64,000 nt of DNA from Agrobacterium rosae (GTDB lineage: Bacteria > Pseudomonadota > Alphaproteobacteria > Rhizobiales > Rhizobiaceae), in the NCBI RefSeq assembly GCF_002915175.1, contig NZ_NXEJ01000012.1:244334-308333 (forward strand), written 5' to 3'. Both the position numbers and the translations under genes were made by a program. The notes beneath the pieces were generated by a model. The model worked only from the letters and a program-made list of their open reading frames with translations, did no database searches and was not told where the DNA came from. Positions 1-8,672 of the stretch are shown here, piece by piece. The stretch's first letter is position 1, and each line of letters opens with the position of its first letter.

Positions 1-718
1 GCTTATCGACCTCGGCCTTCACGAGCTTTTCGACGAGATCCGGGCTCAGCAAAAAGTGGTCGATCCTTAGACCAGCGTCGCGCGCATATGCGTTCCGAAA
101 GTATGCCCAGAAGGTGTAGAGCGGGTCGTTCGGATGGATATGCCGTAACGCATCCGTCCAGCCTTGCGCCACCAGATTCGCATAAGCCGCTTTGACCTCG
201 GGCCGGAACAGCGCGTCATCTATCCAACGCTCTGGTTTGTAGACATCGAGATCGGTCGGCATGACGTTGAAATCGCCGACGAGCGCAACGGGCACCTCGA
301 GTTCGAACAGTTCTTCCGCGTAGGAATGCAGTCGCCGAAACCAGTCTAGTTTGTATTGGAACTTCGGACCTGGGACCGGATTGCCGTTTGGCAGGTAGAG
401 GCATCCGACAACCATTCCGTCGATGACAGCCTCTATGTAACGACTTTGGTCGTCGTGCTCGCCGCCGGGCAACCCACGTCTCGTCTCAAGCGGCTCCTGA
501 CCGCGTGCAAGGATCGCGACACCGTTCCACGATTTCTGGCCATGCCATATCGCGCCGTAGCCAGCACGCTCCAGCTCTTTGCGCGGAAATTTATTGGACG
601 GTGCCTTCAGTTCTTGCAGACAAACGATGTCAGGTTGCGCCTCGTCCAGCCAACGAAGGAGGATGTCGAGGCGGCCATTGATGCCGTTTACGTTAAAGGT
701 GGCGAGTTTCACCGACAT
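1..718 (-). CDS. xthA: Exodeoxyribonuclease III, 3' end cut by window edge
   Basis: Exonuclease III/AP endonuclease of base-excision repair, which nicks DNA 5' of abasic sites and degrades 3' ends. About 239 codons are visible and the C-terminus lies beyond base 1. Seen in the translation: the N-terminal FNVNGIN segment, the metal-binding CLQELK motif near residue 34, the Asp/Asn site GDFNVMPTDLD, and LRIDHFLLS. The final Ser-Asp-His motif of the family is missing only because the window ends. The ATG at 718 lies three bases after the stop of the small upstream gene at 722-898, so the two are probably cotranscribed. The frame is uninterrupted. The family assignment is secure; the exact subfamily name is less so. 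Confidence 0.93.
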   Translation of the reverse strand, partial: MSVKLATFNVNGINGRLDILLRWLDEAQPDIVCLQELKAPSNKFPRKELERAGYGAIWHGQKSWNGVAILARGQEPLETRRGLPGGEHDDQSRYIEAVIDGMVVGCLYLPNGNPVPGPKFQYKLDWFRRLHSYAEELFELEVPVALVGDFNVMPTDLDVYKPERWIDDALFRPEVKAAYANLVAQGWTDALRHIHPNDPLYTFWAYFRNAYARDAGLRIDHFLLSPDLVEKLVKAEVDK

Positions 719-721
719 ATG

Positions 722-898
722 TCAGCGCTTGCGATCACCTTTGTCGCCCTCGCCTGATTTGGTATCATTCTTTGCGTCATGGCGCGCATCGGCTGAAAGC
801 GAACGAGAGACATCGACGCTCTCCTTGAACTTTCCGTCTTCATCGCGGCGTACGTAACGCTTGTCAGTGCCGGTATCGATTAATTCGCGCTTGGTCAT
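722..898 (-). CDS. Small charged conserved rhizobial protein
   Basis: A 58-residue, strongly hydrophilic protein starting MTKRELIDTGTDKRYVRRD and rich in Lys, Arg, Asp and Glu. It has no membrane segment or Cys. An AAGGGAG ribosome-binding site sits just upstream of the ATG at 898, which is why this start is preferred over a longer in-frame one. I recall similar small proteins of unknown function in Rhizobiaceae; no biochemical role can be assigned. It directly precedes xthA with a gap of three bases, so it may share the repair gene's transcription. Confidence 0.7.
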   Translation of the reverse strand: MTKRELIDTGTDKRYVRRDEDGKFKESVDVSRSLSADARHDAKNDTKSGEGDKGDRKR

Positions 899-1048
899 CA
901 CAGATCTCCCTTTTGGTTGCTGTCCAAGGAAAACGCGCGCTGCTGTCAAAAGATGCATTCGAATCAGCGACCTAAGACAGACTCGCAAAACGGGAGACCA
1001 CGTGCGCCTAAGTCATTGAAAAACGATTCGTTTGTTGAGTTTCAGTTG

Positions 1049-1166
1049 GATTTGGCCCACTTTTCCATTTCGTGCTGTACCACGTAGCTACGTTTATAGG
1101 CTTGACGGCACACTCCTTTTCACCGTGTAGGTGGATCCCCCTGAAATGGAAAAGTGGCTCAAAATC
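1049..1166. mobile_element. IS-derived miniature element with 24-bp inverted ends
   Basis: Two imperfect inverted repeats of about 23-24 bp (1049-1071 and 1143-1166) share CCACTTTTCCATTTC on opposite strands and enclose about 70 bp with no coding capacity. The arrangement looks like both ends of an insertion sequence with its interior deleted, or a MITE. The end sequence reminds me of IS21-type termini, but this was not verified. It abuts the chemoreceptor fragment: homology to the intact receptor gene begins within a few bases of the right end. Confidence 0.55.
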
Positions 1167-1170
1167 GTGC

Positions 1171-1424
1171 GGAAATAAACACCGTCATGTCAATGCGATC
1201 GTGGATCCTCCCGAGAACAGTCCACGGGACTGCAGGAGATCAACACCGCCGTCAACGTGATGGACCAGGGCACTCAGCAGAACTCAGCTATGGTCGAGCA
1301 GCCCACCGCAGCGAGCCACAGCCTTGCTCGCGAAGCCGCTGCGCTCAACCAGTTGTTGGCACAGTTTGACTTGCGCGATGGACAAGGCTCCGACAGCGTT
1401 CTGCGCGGACAGTGGGCCGCCTGA
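1171..1424 (+). pseudogene. 3' fragment of a methyl-accepting chemotaxis protein gene
   Basis: This stretch nearly copies the last ~240 bases of the intact chemoreceptor gene at 39545-41377. It contains the same [15 protein letters not shown]-type coding sequence, the shared ...[13 protein letters not shown]-like tail, and a final GQWAA followed by a stop. The 5' part, including sensor, HAMP and most of the signalling domain, is absent and the small inverted-repeat element takes its place. Small changes near its start (for example GAACAG for GAGCAG) indicate divergence since duplication. No start codon or expression signal is apparent. Similarity to the other copy continues past the stop into the hairpin and beyond. 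Confidence 0.85.
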
Positions 1425-1444
1425 CGAACGCGACAGTTTTACTC

Positions 1445-1480
1445 GGACGTGGTGCCAAAAAGCATTTTGGCACCACGTCC
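1445..1480 (+). terminator. Perfect 16-bp stem hairpin after chemoreceptor fragment
   Basis: GGACGTGGTGCCAAAA, then a 4-base loop AGCA, then its exact reverse complement. No T-run follows, so a Rho-independent role is possible but not typical. A related GTGGTGCCA hairpin follows the intact receptor gene at 41400-41428, showing that the duplicated segment included the downstream structure. Confidence 0.55.
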
Positions 1481-1957
1481 GTTGTCATGAACAATGCATT
1501 CCGGCAGAATTGGGAGCGGGACGTCGCTTGAGGAGCATCCTTACGATGACGCCCTCTCCGTTGGTATTCCTAACCAGGCCTCGTTCTACCAGTCGGATGG
1601 TTGCTTGCTCCGGATGCTAGGTCGTTTGGCCGGTCGATAAGGGCAACTTGTGCTCGGATAGCATCGCCGGTGTCGCATGAAGCTATGACAGTATGAAAAA
1701 ACCGGATCTACATTTCACAAGTGTCGCATGCCAACAATATACTCTTTCTATTACTGCGGGGCCATCCATCACGAGCCGGTAGGCGCATCAGGCTGACGAA
1801 AACATGGACCATCAAGGTAGAGCCAGCAATCCAATACGAAGGTCACTTGCAAATTCGAAATTAAATGAAAATTATTCATAATTTAATTAAGCTGCTGACC
1901 ATAAGGGATCAGCAACGATTAATGGATACTGGCTTTGTAGTCGAACCGAGGCCTCCC
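1481..1957. other. Non-coding or decayed stretch
   Basis: No credible gene. The first ~40 bases resemble the DNA downstream of the intact chemoreceptor (AACAATGCATT shared). Around 1520-1610 the minus strand reads like a short tail of a winged-helix regulator (TIRLVERGLVRN), too short to assign. The last ~100 bases are AT-rich and probably hold the promoter of the gene at 1958. Confidence 0.4.
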
Positions 1958-2452
1958 ATGCAAACTCGCCGCCAAACATTGCTCATTTTATCAGCACTTT
2001 TAGTTACAACATTCCCGACAACCCGAGATGCCTATTCTGCCGATCCAATCCTGAAGATCAACGTGATGGGGTCTGGACAGGACACAAACGTCGTTCTCGA
2101 TCTCGACGCAATAGATAGAATGCCAAGGACATCTTTTTCTACCACCACACCTTGGCATAAGGGCGTAACCGAGTTCAGCGGTGTCTCTCTGAAGGACCTT
2201 CTCGCAACTATGAAATTTAGCGGCAAAAAGCTTCAAATCATTGCTCTCAATGACTACGAAGTTGAAGCCAGCGTTACTGAATTGGAGGCAGCTGGCGCAC
2301 TGCTAGCAACCCGTCAAGACGGAATTATCATGCCCGTCAGCGACAAGGGTCCGATTTTCATTGTCTTCCCGTTCGACAGTCGCCCTGAACTGCAGCATCA
2401 AAGCTACTACAGTCGGGCTGTCTGGCAAGTTGCGGAAATCAACATCCGATGA
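1958..2452 (+). CDS. Periplasmic molybdopterin-binding-fold protein without cysteine
   Basis: A 164-residue exported protein. The N-terminus is a signal peptide (RR followed by a hydrophobic run, predicted cleavage near AYSA-DP). The rest resembles the small oxidoreductase molybdopterin-binding domain family: LKINVMGSG opening, WHKGVTEFSGVSLKDLL core, and a C-terminal SYYSRAVWQV. The sulfite-oxidase fold normally binds molybdenum through a Cys; this protein has no Cys at all, so it is probably a ligand- or redox-responsive sensor domain rather than an enzyme (inference). The ATG at 1958 follows GAGG and a classic signal sequence; an upstream in-frame ATG at 1865 would add a non-signal extension. 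Its stop overlaps the start of the GGDEF-EAL gene (ATGA), indicating translational coupling. Confidence 0.7.
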   Translation: MQTRRQTLLILSALLVTTFPTTRDAYSADPILKINVMGSGQDTNVVLDLDAIDRMPRTSFSTTTPWHKGVTEFSGVSLKDLLATMKFSGKKLQIIALNDYEVEASVTELEAAGALLATRQDGIIMPVSDKGPIFIVFPFDSRPELQHQSYYSRAVWQVAEINIR

Positions 2453-4359
2453 AAGCGCTGGGCGAGAAGATTGACCTTCCTATTCGTTATCGGCGCCTCA
2501 AGACCGCTCTGACGCTCGTAACGTCGATGCTGGCGCTGATTGCGGTCGGGAGTTCTTTCCTTGCCTTCAGTTACCAGCGCCATATCATTGAGGCATCTCG
2601 TTACAACAGCACCTTCGATCTCGGTCAGACCGCGGTCGAGTTGTTGCGCCTTCAATTTGCGCTAAAAGAAAGTGAGATTTCTCGCGATATTAGAGACGTC
2701 TCATTTCGGTTGAACATTCTTACCAATCGCTTGAAAATCCTATCATCGAGTCCGGCAAACAGCGAGCCCAAGCAAAAGGCGATGCTGGAAAATCTCACGG
2801 AAGCGGTGTCTACGCTTGAACCTTTGGTTGTCGAACCGCACTCACCGGCAGCAATGCGCAACGCTGTTGCGTTGCTGCAACCGTTTGTCGCTCCCGTCTT
2901 GCGATTAGGATCGATATCTCATGCGAGCGTCGGCGATGAAATCCAGCAAAACCAAAGCCAACTCAGCATAATCTTTGCGACAATATGTTTCGTGACGATG
3001 ACATTTGTCGCCTTTGGCACCGTACTGCTGTGGTTTGTCTTCCGCCAGAATGCAAAGTTGGACCGCGTGCTGAGGGTTGACCCTTTGACCGGGATAGCCA
3101 ATCGCGTTGGTTTTAGCGCTTCTATTTCTATGAAATCAGATGTGGAGCAAGCGCTGATTGTTCTGGATGTTGATCATTTCAAGACTATCAACGACACGCT
3201 AGGCCATGCGTCTGGCGACCAACTTTTGATCGGGCTCTCGCAGCGACTTGCCACTGCATGCCGCGGCGCGAAGGTCATCGCACGCATTGGCGGTGACGAA
3301 TTTGCAATCCTCTACAGCGGCCCAAACGCAGTCAACGAGGCCACGAAGTGTTGCGAGCGGATTTTGCTTGAAACTTGCGCGCCATTTAAAATCGACGGTA
3401 GGCTAGTACCAGCGACTGTCAGTCTCGGCATCGGATCGGTGGGTGTTAATCCCGACCATGGCTCTACACTATTCAAGAATGCCGACATTGCCCTTTATGA
3501 AGCCAAAAAGTCCGGCCGTAATCGGTTTACAACGTTTCATCCGGACATGAACCAACAACTCACGCGCTGGCAGCACCTCCAAAAAGATCTGGGCGACGCG
3601 ATTGAGAACGGTGAACTCTTTTTACTTTTCCAGCCTATCGTTGATCTAGCTACCGGCTCAACGCGCGGATTTGAGGCACTGGTGCGCTGGCAGCATCGTA
3701 AACTCGGCCTAATTTCTCCCACCGAATTCATTCCAATCGCTGAGGAAAGCGGTCAGATTGGACCCATTGGCGCTTGGGTAATTGATGCCGCTTGTCACCA
3801 GGCAGCTGTTCTACCAACGGAAACTTTCATTGCAGTCAATGTGTCTGCCGCCCAACTTACGAATCCTTCGCTGGTCCTTCACACACGCGCTTGTCTCACA
3901 AGGCACTGCGTCTCGCCGCAGCGGCTTGAGATTGAAATTACGGAAAGCACTTTGATCGAGAATGATGAGCGGGCGCTTGCGGTCCTTCATGAACTTAGGC
4001 GCATGGGATGCCGTATTTCTCTGGACGACTTCGGTACTGGCTACGCGTCACTCAGCTACCTTAGGCGCTTTCCGTTTGATAAAATCAAGATCGATCAATC
4101 TTTCCTGCGCGGTGCCTCTCATCGAGAGGAAGGCATCGCGATCATAGCAGGAACGTGCGATCTTGCTCACCGATTAAACCTGACGATTGTTGCCGAAGGT
4201 ATAGAAACTGAGGAAGACCTTGGAATTGTGAAAGCGGCCGGAAGCCATCAGGGTCAGGGCTACCTGTTTGATAAGCCGTTGACAGCCAAGGAGTCTGTGG
4301 ACCGCACGGCATCTAAAATCAGGTCGCCTGTCCACGAGAGATGCGGATCGTTTGGATAA
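2449..4359 (+). CDS. Membrane GGDEF-EAL cyclic-di-GMP enzyme
   Basis: A 636-residue bifunctional cyclic-di-GMP signalling protein. A first membrane helix (about 22-44) and a second (about 175-198) enclose a ~130-residue periplasmic helical segment. Next comes a GGDEF diguanylate cyclase domain (about 208-370) with an intact GGDEF motif, then an EAL phosphodiesterase domain (about 385-625). The EAL domain keeps GFEALVRW, EITEST, DDFGTGYASL, KIDQSF and VAEGIET, so both halves look catalytically competent. The RxxD inhibitory site upstream of GGDEF is not present (RGAK instead). The gene overlaps the exported cysteine-free protein by four bases, so that protein is probably its periplasmic partner or input (inference). 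Confidence 0.9.
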   Translation: MKALGEKIDLPIRYRRLKTALTLVTSMLALIAVGSSFLAFSYQRHIIEASRYNSTFDLGQTAVELLRLQFALKESEISRDIRDVSFRLNILTNRLKILSSSPANSEPKQKAMLENLTEAVSTLEPLVVEPHSPAAMRNAVALLQPFVAPVLRLGSISHASVGDEIQQNQSQLSIIFATICFVTMTFVAFGTVLLWFVFRQNAKLDRVLRVDPLTGIANRVGFSASISMKSDVEQALIVLDVDHFKTINDTLGHASGDQLLIGLSQRLATACRGAKVIARIGGDEFAILYSGPNAVNEATKCCERILLETCAPFKIDGRLVPATVSLGIGSVGVNPDHGSTLFKNADIALYEAKKSGRNRFTTFHPDMNQQLTRWQHLQKDLGDAIENGELFLLFQPIVDLATGSTRGFEALVRWQHRKLGLISPTEFIPIAEESGQIGPIGAWVIDAACHQAAVLPTETFIAVNVSAAQLTNPSLVLHTRACLTRHCVSPQRLEIEITESTLIENDERALAVLHELRRMGCRISLDDFGTGYASLSYLRRFPFDKIKIDQSFLRGASHREEGIAIIAGTCDLAHRLNLTIVAEGIETEEDLGIVKAAGSHQGQGYLFDKPLTAKESVDRTASKIRSPVHERCGSFG

Positions 4360-4547
4360 TCGCCTGGCATAACTTGAGGTGAGATATTCTCGGGCTTGAT
4401 GGAGGTGTAACTCTGAAAGGTTGACTGTCTTCGCTGCGCTCGTAAATCGTCTCGGACTGGCTTGAAGATAGTTATTTTCATAATGCTTATAAAGTAATTC
4501 GATTTTAATGCAGCTGCGGCAAAATTCCCCAAAATATGGGGGTTTCC

Positions 4548-7292
4548 ATGATCAATCGCCGACATAAAAACAAGCGGCCTGTTCGAAATTTGATTTCGAA
4601 CTCGTCACGTGACGATAAATTGGGGCAAGCTCTACGACGCGCGATTGATAAGAAAGAGATATGGCCAGCGTTTCAGCCACTCGTAGATCTAAAGACCGGA
4701 ACAATTTTCGGGTTTGAAGTGCTTGCTCGTTGGACAGATCAGACAGGAGCTGCGATCGCTCCTTCGGCTTTCATCCCGACGGCCGAGCGAGAAGGACTGA
4801 TAAACGCTCTGACGGAACGAATCGTTTCCGATGCGTGTCGTCAAGCAGCGACGTGGGTCGGAACATTTGTACTCGCCATTAATATATCGCCAACCCAATT
4901 CCGTGATCCGAACTTGTTCGCATCTCTCAATCAGGCGGTGCAGGCAACAGGGTTTCCGCTACACCGGATACAGGTCGAGATTACCGAAAGTGCCCTCCTC
5001 GAGAACGACAAAGTCGTCCTGGCAAATATAAAAGCTATCAAGTCCGCAGGTATGGGCCTTGCATTGGATGATTTTGGCACTGGCTTCGCAAGCCTGACCA
5101 GCTTGCATTACTTTCCGTTCGACAAACTGAAAATCGATATGAGTTTTGTGCGCTCCATGCAGCACGATGCGGCCAGCCGCAAAATCGTCGCTTCGGTGAT
5201 CGGGCTTGGTCAAAGTCTAGGCATGGCTGTCGTTGCAGAGGGTGTCGAAACAGAGACGCAGGCTTCTATACTGAGGGGTCTGGGATGCGATCTTGGGCAA
5301 GGCTACCTGTTCGGCAAACCTCTCAACGGGAAGGAAACCGAGGAGGTTCTAACCACCTCCCGTCAAAAGGCGTTGCCTGCCCAAGACTCAATGATTTCTA
5401 TGTTTCAGCGAGTGCATCAATTAGAGGCATTATACAAGGCCGCGCCGATCGGCTTATGCTTCCTCGACACCACGCTGAACCATATTAGCGTCAATAATCG
5501 CTTCGCTGACATCTTCGGACTTTTACCGGCAGACATGATTGGCCGTACGGTCCGCGACTTCATGCCCGATAGAGAGGCCCGGCATGTAACGAGAGATTTG
5601 AAACGCGTGCTGAGCGGCGAGACGATTATAGTCCAGGATTACCGACCGGCTGGCGGAAGCGGCTCTTATTTTGTGATCAATCAACGCGTGGATGATGACG
5701 ATGGCCTGCCTATCGGCGTTTCCGTGACTGCGATAGATATTAGTGATCGCAAGTCAATAGAAACAGCACTTAGCAAGACTGAAGAGACTGCACGCTGGTC
5801 TATGGAACTCAGCCCAAACATCCCTTGGTCTGCTGACGCAGATGGTGTGGTCAACTTCATGGGCCCCAGCCCCGACGAGGCGAAACAGACTATATCTGAA
5901 CGTATCGAAGACTGGCAGGCACGGATGCACCCAGAAGATCGTGACCGGGTCAGGGAGGAGTGGGGAACGAGGGTTGCAACCGGAAAAGTTTTCGAGACTA
6001 TGTTTCGGATGAGGTTGTTGGATAACACGTGGCGATGGATGTTGAGCCGCGCTAAGCCGCAACTCGATCGGACGAACGCGGTCTCAGGCTGGTTCGGCGT
6101 GATCACCGAGATCTCGACGCAAGAAGAACTGAGCGTCAAACTTGCGCGCTATAAGACGATGCTTGATATCGTTGAGAGGGGAACACAATCTTCTGCTGGC
6201 TTTGCAGGCTCTGAAACGTTGGAGCTGGACAGTATTAGCTCCGTGTCACCGATTATCCATCGGCCTGATAACAACTCGAAAATGGAAGATAGCCTCCCTG
6301 CGGACCACCTTGTCGCGATGCTGATGCGAATGTTCGAGTTTTCGCCGATCGCCATGTCAATCACCACCAGTGACACAAAGACTTCCAGTTACGTCAAGGT
6401 TAACGATGCGTATTTACGCCTCACTGGACGCAGGTGGGAGGATATTAGTGGGCAGACGCTGACCGGCGAAGGTGCTGCTATAGACAATCCGGCCCGTGAT
6501 CGGCGCCATCGACTGTTGGCAGAAGAGGGGTCCTACCAACTGGAAGAAGTGGACATCGCCTACGCCGACGGTACTGTCATCCCTACCCTGATATCCGCGC
6601 AAAGAACACTGATCGACGGTGTATCATTTGACGTCGAAATCATTTTGGATGTATCTGCCAGAGTAAGGCAGCAACGAGAAATTGAAAACGCGTTAAAAGC
6701 TTCCGCACGAACCGACTCCCTCTCAGGGCTCCCAAACAGAGCCGCTTTCGAAGAGTTCCTTACTGAGGCTGTCGAGCGCAACCTGACAAATGACCGAAAA
6801 CTTGCTCTCGCCTATATCGACCTGAACGGGTTCAAGGCGGTCAATGATGCATCCGGCCATGCAGCTGGGGATGAAGTTCTCAGAACTGTGGCAAGTCGAA
6901 TGCGCGAAAACTTCAGGGCAACGGACTTTATCGCGAGAATTGGTGGCGACGAGTTTGCTGTCATCCTCGATTTGGACAATCGCCTTGTTGCGAGCTTCCA
7001 ATCCCATCTCTTTGAAACGATGGAGCGAGTATTCAAGCCTATTCCAGTGAAAGGTCAGGTCAAGTTTATTGGGGCTGCGGTTGGCGTAACTTTCCTGCAA
7101 GCTGGAGATACGGCATCCTCTTATGTGGACCGCGCAGATGAATATATGTATTTGGCGAAAAAGACTGGAGATCGGATTGCCATCGTATGCTTCGGTCAAA
7201 TAATGGATCGGGTGGGGGAACGCTCTGAAAGCCACGCTTACCCTGCCCCGAAGGAGACGAGAAATCTGAAAGACAGAGCGTGCAATGATTAG
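4548..7292 (+). CDS. EAL-PAS-PAS-PAS-GGDEF cyclic-di-GMP protein
   Basis: A 914-residue soluble protein with an unusual order: an N-terminal EAL domain (about 25-260), three PAS domains (about 285-395, 400-515, 580-700) and a C-terminal GGDEF domain (about 705-870). EAL appears as GFEVLARW, a tolerated EVL variant, with EITESALL, DDFGTGFASL, KIDMSF and VAEGVET present. The cyclase has GGDEF and an RATD inhibitory site five residues before it, so product inhibition is expected. No membrane helix or signal peptide was seen, so sensing is cytoplasmic. The ATG at 4548 follows GGGGG at proper spacing; an ATG twelve bases earlier is the alternative. It lies 188 bp after another GGDEF-EAL gene and is probably transcribed separately. 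Confidence 0.9.
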   Translation: MINRRHKNKRPVRNLISNSSRDDKLGQALRRAIDKKEIWPAFQPLVDLKTGTIFGFEVLARWTDQTGAAIAPSAFIPTAEREGLINALTERIVSDACRQAATWVGTFVLAINISPTQFRDPNLFASLNQAVQATGFPLHRIQVEITESALLENDKVVLANIKAIKSAGMGLALDDFGTGFASLTSLHYFPFDKLKIDMSFVRSMQHDAASRKIVASVIGLGQSLGMAVVAEGVETETQASILRGLGCDLGQGYLFGKPLNGKETEEVLTTSRQKALPAQDSMISMFQRVHQLEALYKAAPIGLCFLDTTLNHISVNNRFADIFGLLPADMIGRTVRDFMPDREARHVTRDLKRVLSGETIIVQDYRPAGGSGSYFVINQRVDDDDGLPIGVSVTAIDISDRKSIETALSKTEETARWSMELSPNIPWSADADGVVNFMGPSPDEAKQTISERIEDWQARMHPEDRDRVREEWGTRVATGKVFETMFRMRLLDNTWRWMLSRAKPQLDRTNAVSGWFGVITEISTQEELSVKLARYKTMLDIVERGTQSSAGFAGSETLELDSISSVSPIIHRPDNNSKMEDSLPADHLVAMLMRMFEFSPIAMSITTSDTKTSSYVKVNDAYLRLTGRRWEDISGQTLTGEGAAIDNPARDRRHRLLAEEGSYQLEEVDIAYADGTVIPTLISAQRTLIDGVSFDVEIILDVSARVRQQREIENALKASARTDSLSGLPNRAAFEEFLTEAVERNLTNDRKLALAYIDLNGFKAVNDASGHAAGDEVLRTVASRMRENFRATDFIARIGGDEFAVILDLDNRLVASFQSHLFETMERVFKPIPVKGQVKFIGAAVGVTFLQAGDTASSYVDRADEYMYLAKKTGDRIAIVCFGQIMDRVGERSESHAYPAPKETRNLKDRACND

Positions 7293-7539
7293 CAACAAAC
7301 GCCCTATTCTCGCGATCCAGACGGGTCGTTTAGTTACAGACTGTTAAGTTTGCAGAGGTTTTTTCGAGCTGCACTCCAATCCCGTCGCGGAGAAGATCGT
7401 CGTAATGTCCACTTCAGATCGGTGAGGCATTCATAGCCACCAGCATTTAACTGCTCGGCGAAGAGCTTTTCAGGGTATTGCCCTTCCCTGCTGTTCTACG
7501 GCTTGCGTGAAGAATGTGAGAATCTGCACATGTCGCAGA

Positions 7540-7772
7540 GGTCATGGATCTGATCGCCCTCCTCGTCCCCGGACTGTTTTTTGGAGATGCGCCCCTGCCA
7601 ATCTACGACTGGGATCTGCGCAGTCCCTGGTCGGGATCGGGTCTGCTCGCTTCATTTTTACGCTCGCCTATATCGCCACCAGTAACCTCTGGGTCTCGGC
7701 GGGTGCCCATATCATTAAGGACTGGGCAGGATTCATTTTCGTGCTCGAACTTGGCCGTGTACCGACCACCTA
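7540..7772 (+). pseudogene. Remnant of a CPBP/CAAX-type membrane protease gene
   Basis: Parts of a CPBP-family intramembrane protease appear in two frames: LIALLVPGLFFG in one, then IFTLAYIATSNLWVSAGAH and DWAGFIF in another. The NLW...AH block is the family's second conserved motif. There is at least one frameshift and no complete gene. The remnant ends where the IS66 element begins, so the insertion may have helped destroy it. The 250 bp before it (7293-7539) hold no recognised gene. Confidence 0.35.
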
Positions 7773-7866
7773 GGAGGCGTAGGGGTAACCGGTGTTCTGG
7801 TCCCACGTTGCCCTCCGGCGTTTGATCTGTGATCGAGTTTTCATGGATAAAGAGCGGAGTTTCTCG

Positions 7867-8253
7867 ATGGAGACCTCATTTGAGTTTCTCACAACAGGTA
7901 GGGCTGGACGTGGGGTTCAGCGACATTGGCCTGATGAGATCAAGGCGAAGATTGTTTCGGAAAGTTTGAGGCCTGGCGCGACGGTCAATGAAGTTGCGCA
8001 GCGCTATGGATTGCGGGCAAACAGCCTCTCCACATGGCGGACGATGGCGCGGCAGGGCAAGTTGATCCTGCCAGCACCGGAGGATGCGGTAGAGTTCGCG
8101 GCGGTGATCGTTGATCCACCTGTTTTGGAACCTCCGCCTAAAGCGGTTGGTCGCACCGAGATTGTCGTGGGTCCTGTCACGATCCGTCTTGAGGAGGGTG
8201 CGTCTGCTGCCCGGATCGCCGCCATCGCGCGTGCTTTGGTGGCGACGACATGA
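7867..8253 (+). CDS. tnpA: IS66 TnpA-type helix-turn-helix protein
   Basis: A 128-residue DNA-binding accessory protein of the IS66 transposition machinery. The helix-turn-helix region reads IKAKIVSESLRPGATVNEVA followed by RYGLRANSLSTWR, characteristic of the IS3/IS66 'orf1' HTH. ATG 7867 is preceded by GGAG at good spacing; a longer in-frame start exists at 7843. The end overlaps tnpB by ATGA, a coupling arrangement usual in these elements. Confidence 0.85.
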   Translation: METSFEFLTTGRAGRGVQRHWPDEIKAKIVSESLRPGATVNEVAQRYGLRANSLSTWRTMARQGKLILPAPEDAVEFAAVIVDPPVLEPPPKAVGRTEIVVGPVTIRLEEGASAARIAAIARALVATT

Positions 8254-8603
8254 TCTTTCCATCGAACCGCGTGCGGATCATGGTGGCGACCAAGCCGGTG
8301 GATTTCCGCAAGGGTCATGATGGCTTGGCGGCGCTGGTGAAGAACGAACTGCACAAGGACCCGTTTACGGGAACGGTCTTCGTGTTCCGGTCACGCAAGG
8401 CGGACCGGTTGAAGCTGATCTACTGGGATGGGAGTGGTATCGTGCTGGCATATAAGAGGCTGGAAGAGCACACGTTCACATGGCCCAGTATCAAGGATGG
8501 ATTGATGACGTTGACCCATGCCCAGTTCGAGGCCCTGTTTGCGGGCCTAGATTGGCGGCGGGTTCATGCCGTCAGGACGAGAACGCCGGAGACCATCGAA
8601 TAG
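8250..8603 (+). CDS. tnpB: IS66 accessory protein TnpB
   Basis: A 117-residue TnpB of the IS66 family (the 'Orf2' protein needed for transposition; biochemical role unclear). It shows the hallmark N-terminal region with VRIMVATKPVDFRKGHDGLA, then FRSRKADRLKLIYWDGSG and TWPSI. The length is normal and the reading frame intact. It starts inside the tnpA stop and lies 69 bp before tnpC. Confidence 0.93.
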   Translation: MIFPSNRVRIMVATKPVDFRKGHDGLAALVKNELHKDPFTGTVFVFRSRKADRLKLIYWDGSGIVLAYKRLEEHTFTWPSIKDGLMTLTHAQFEALFAGLDWRRVHAVRTRTPETIE

Positions 8604-8672
8604 CTGCGGCAAGATGACTCAGGACAACAGATTCCGAGGGCAAATCGGCACAGAATTTGGTAAGTTCCAGCC

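Noticed and set aside
1865-1957. Longer start of the molybdopterin-fold protein at 1865
   Set aside because: The extension is not signal-like and would bury the clear signal peptide that begins at 1958.
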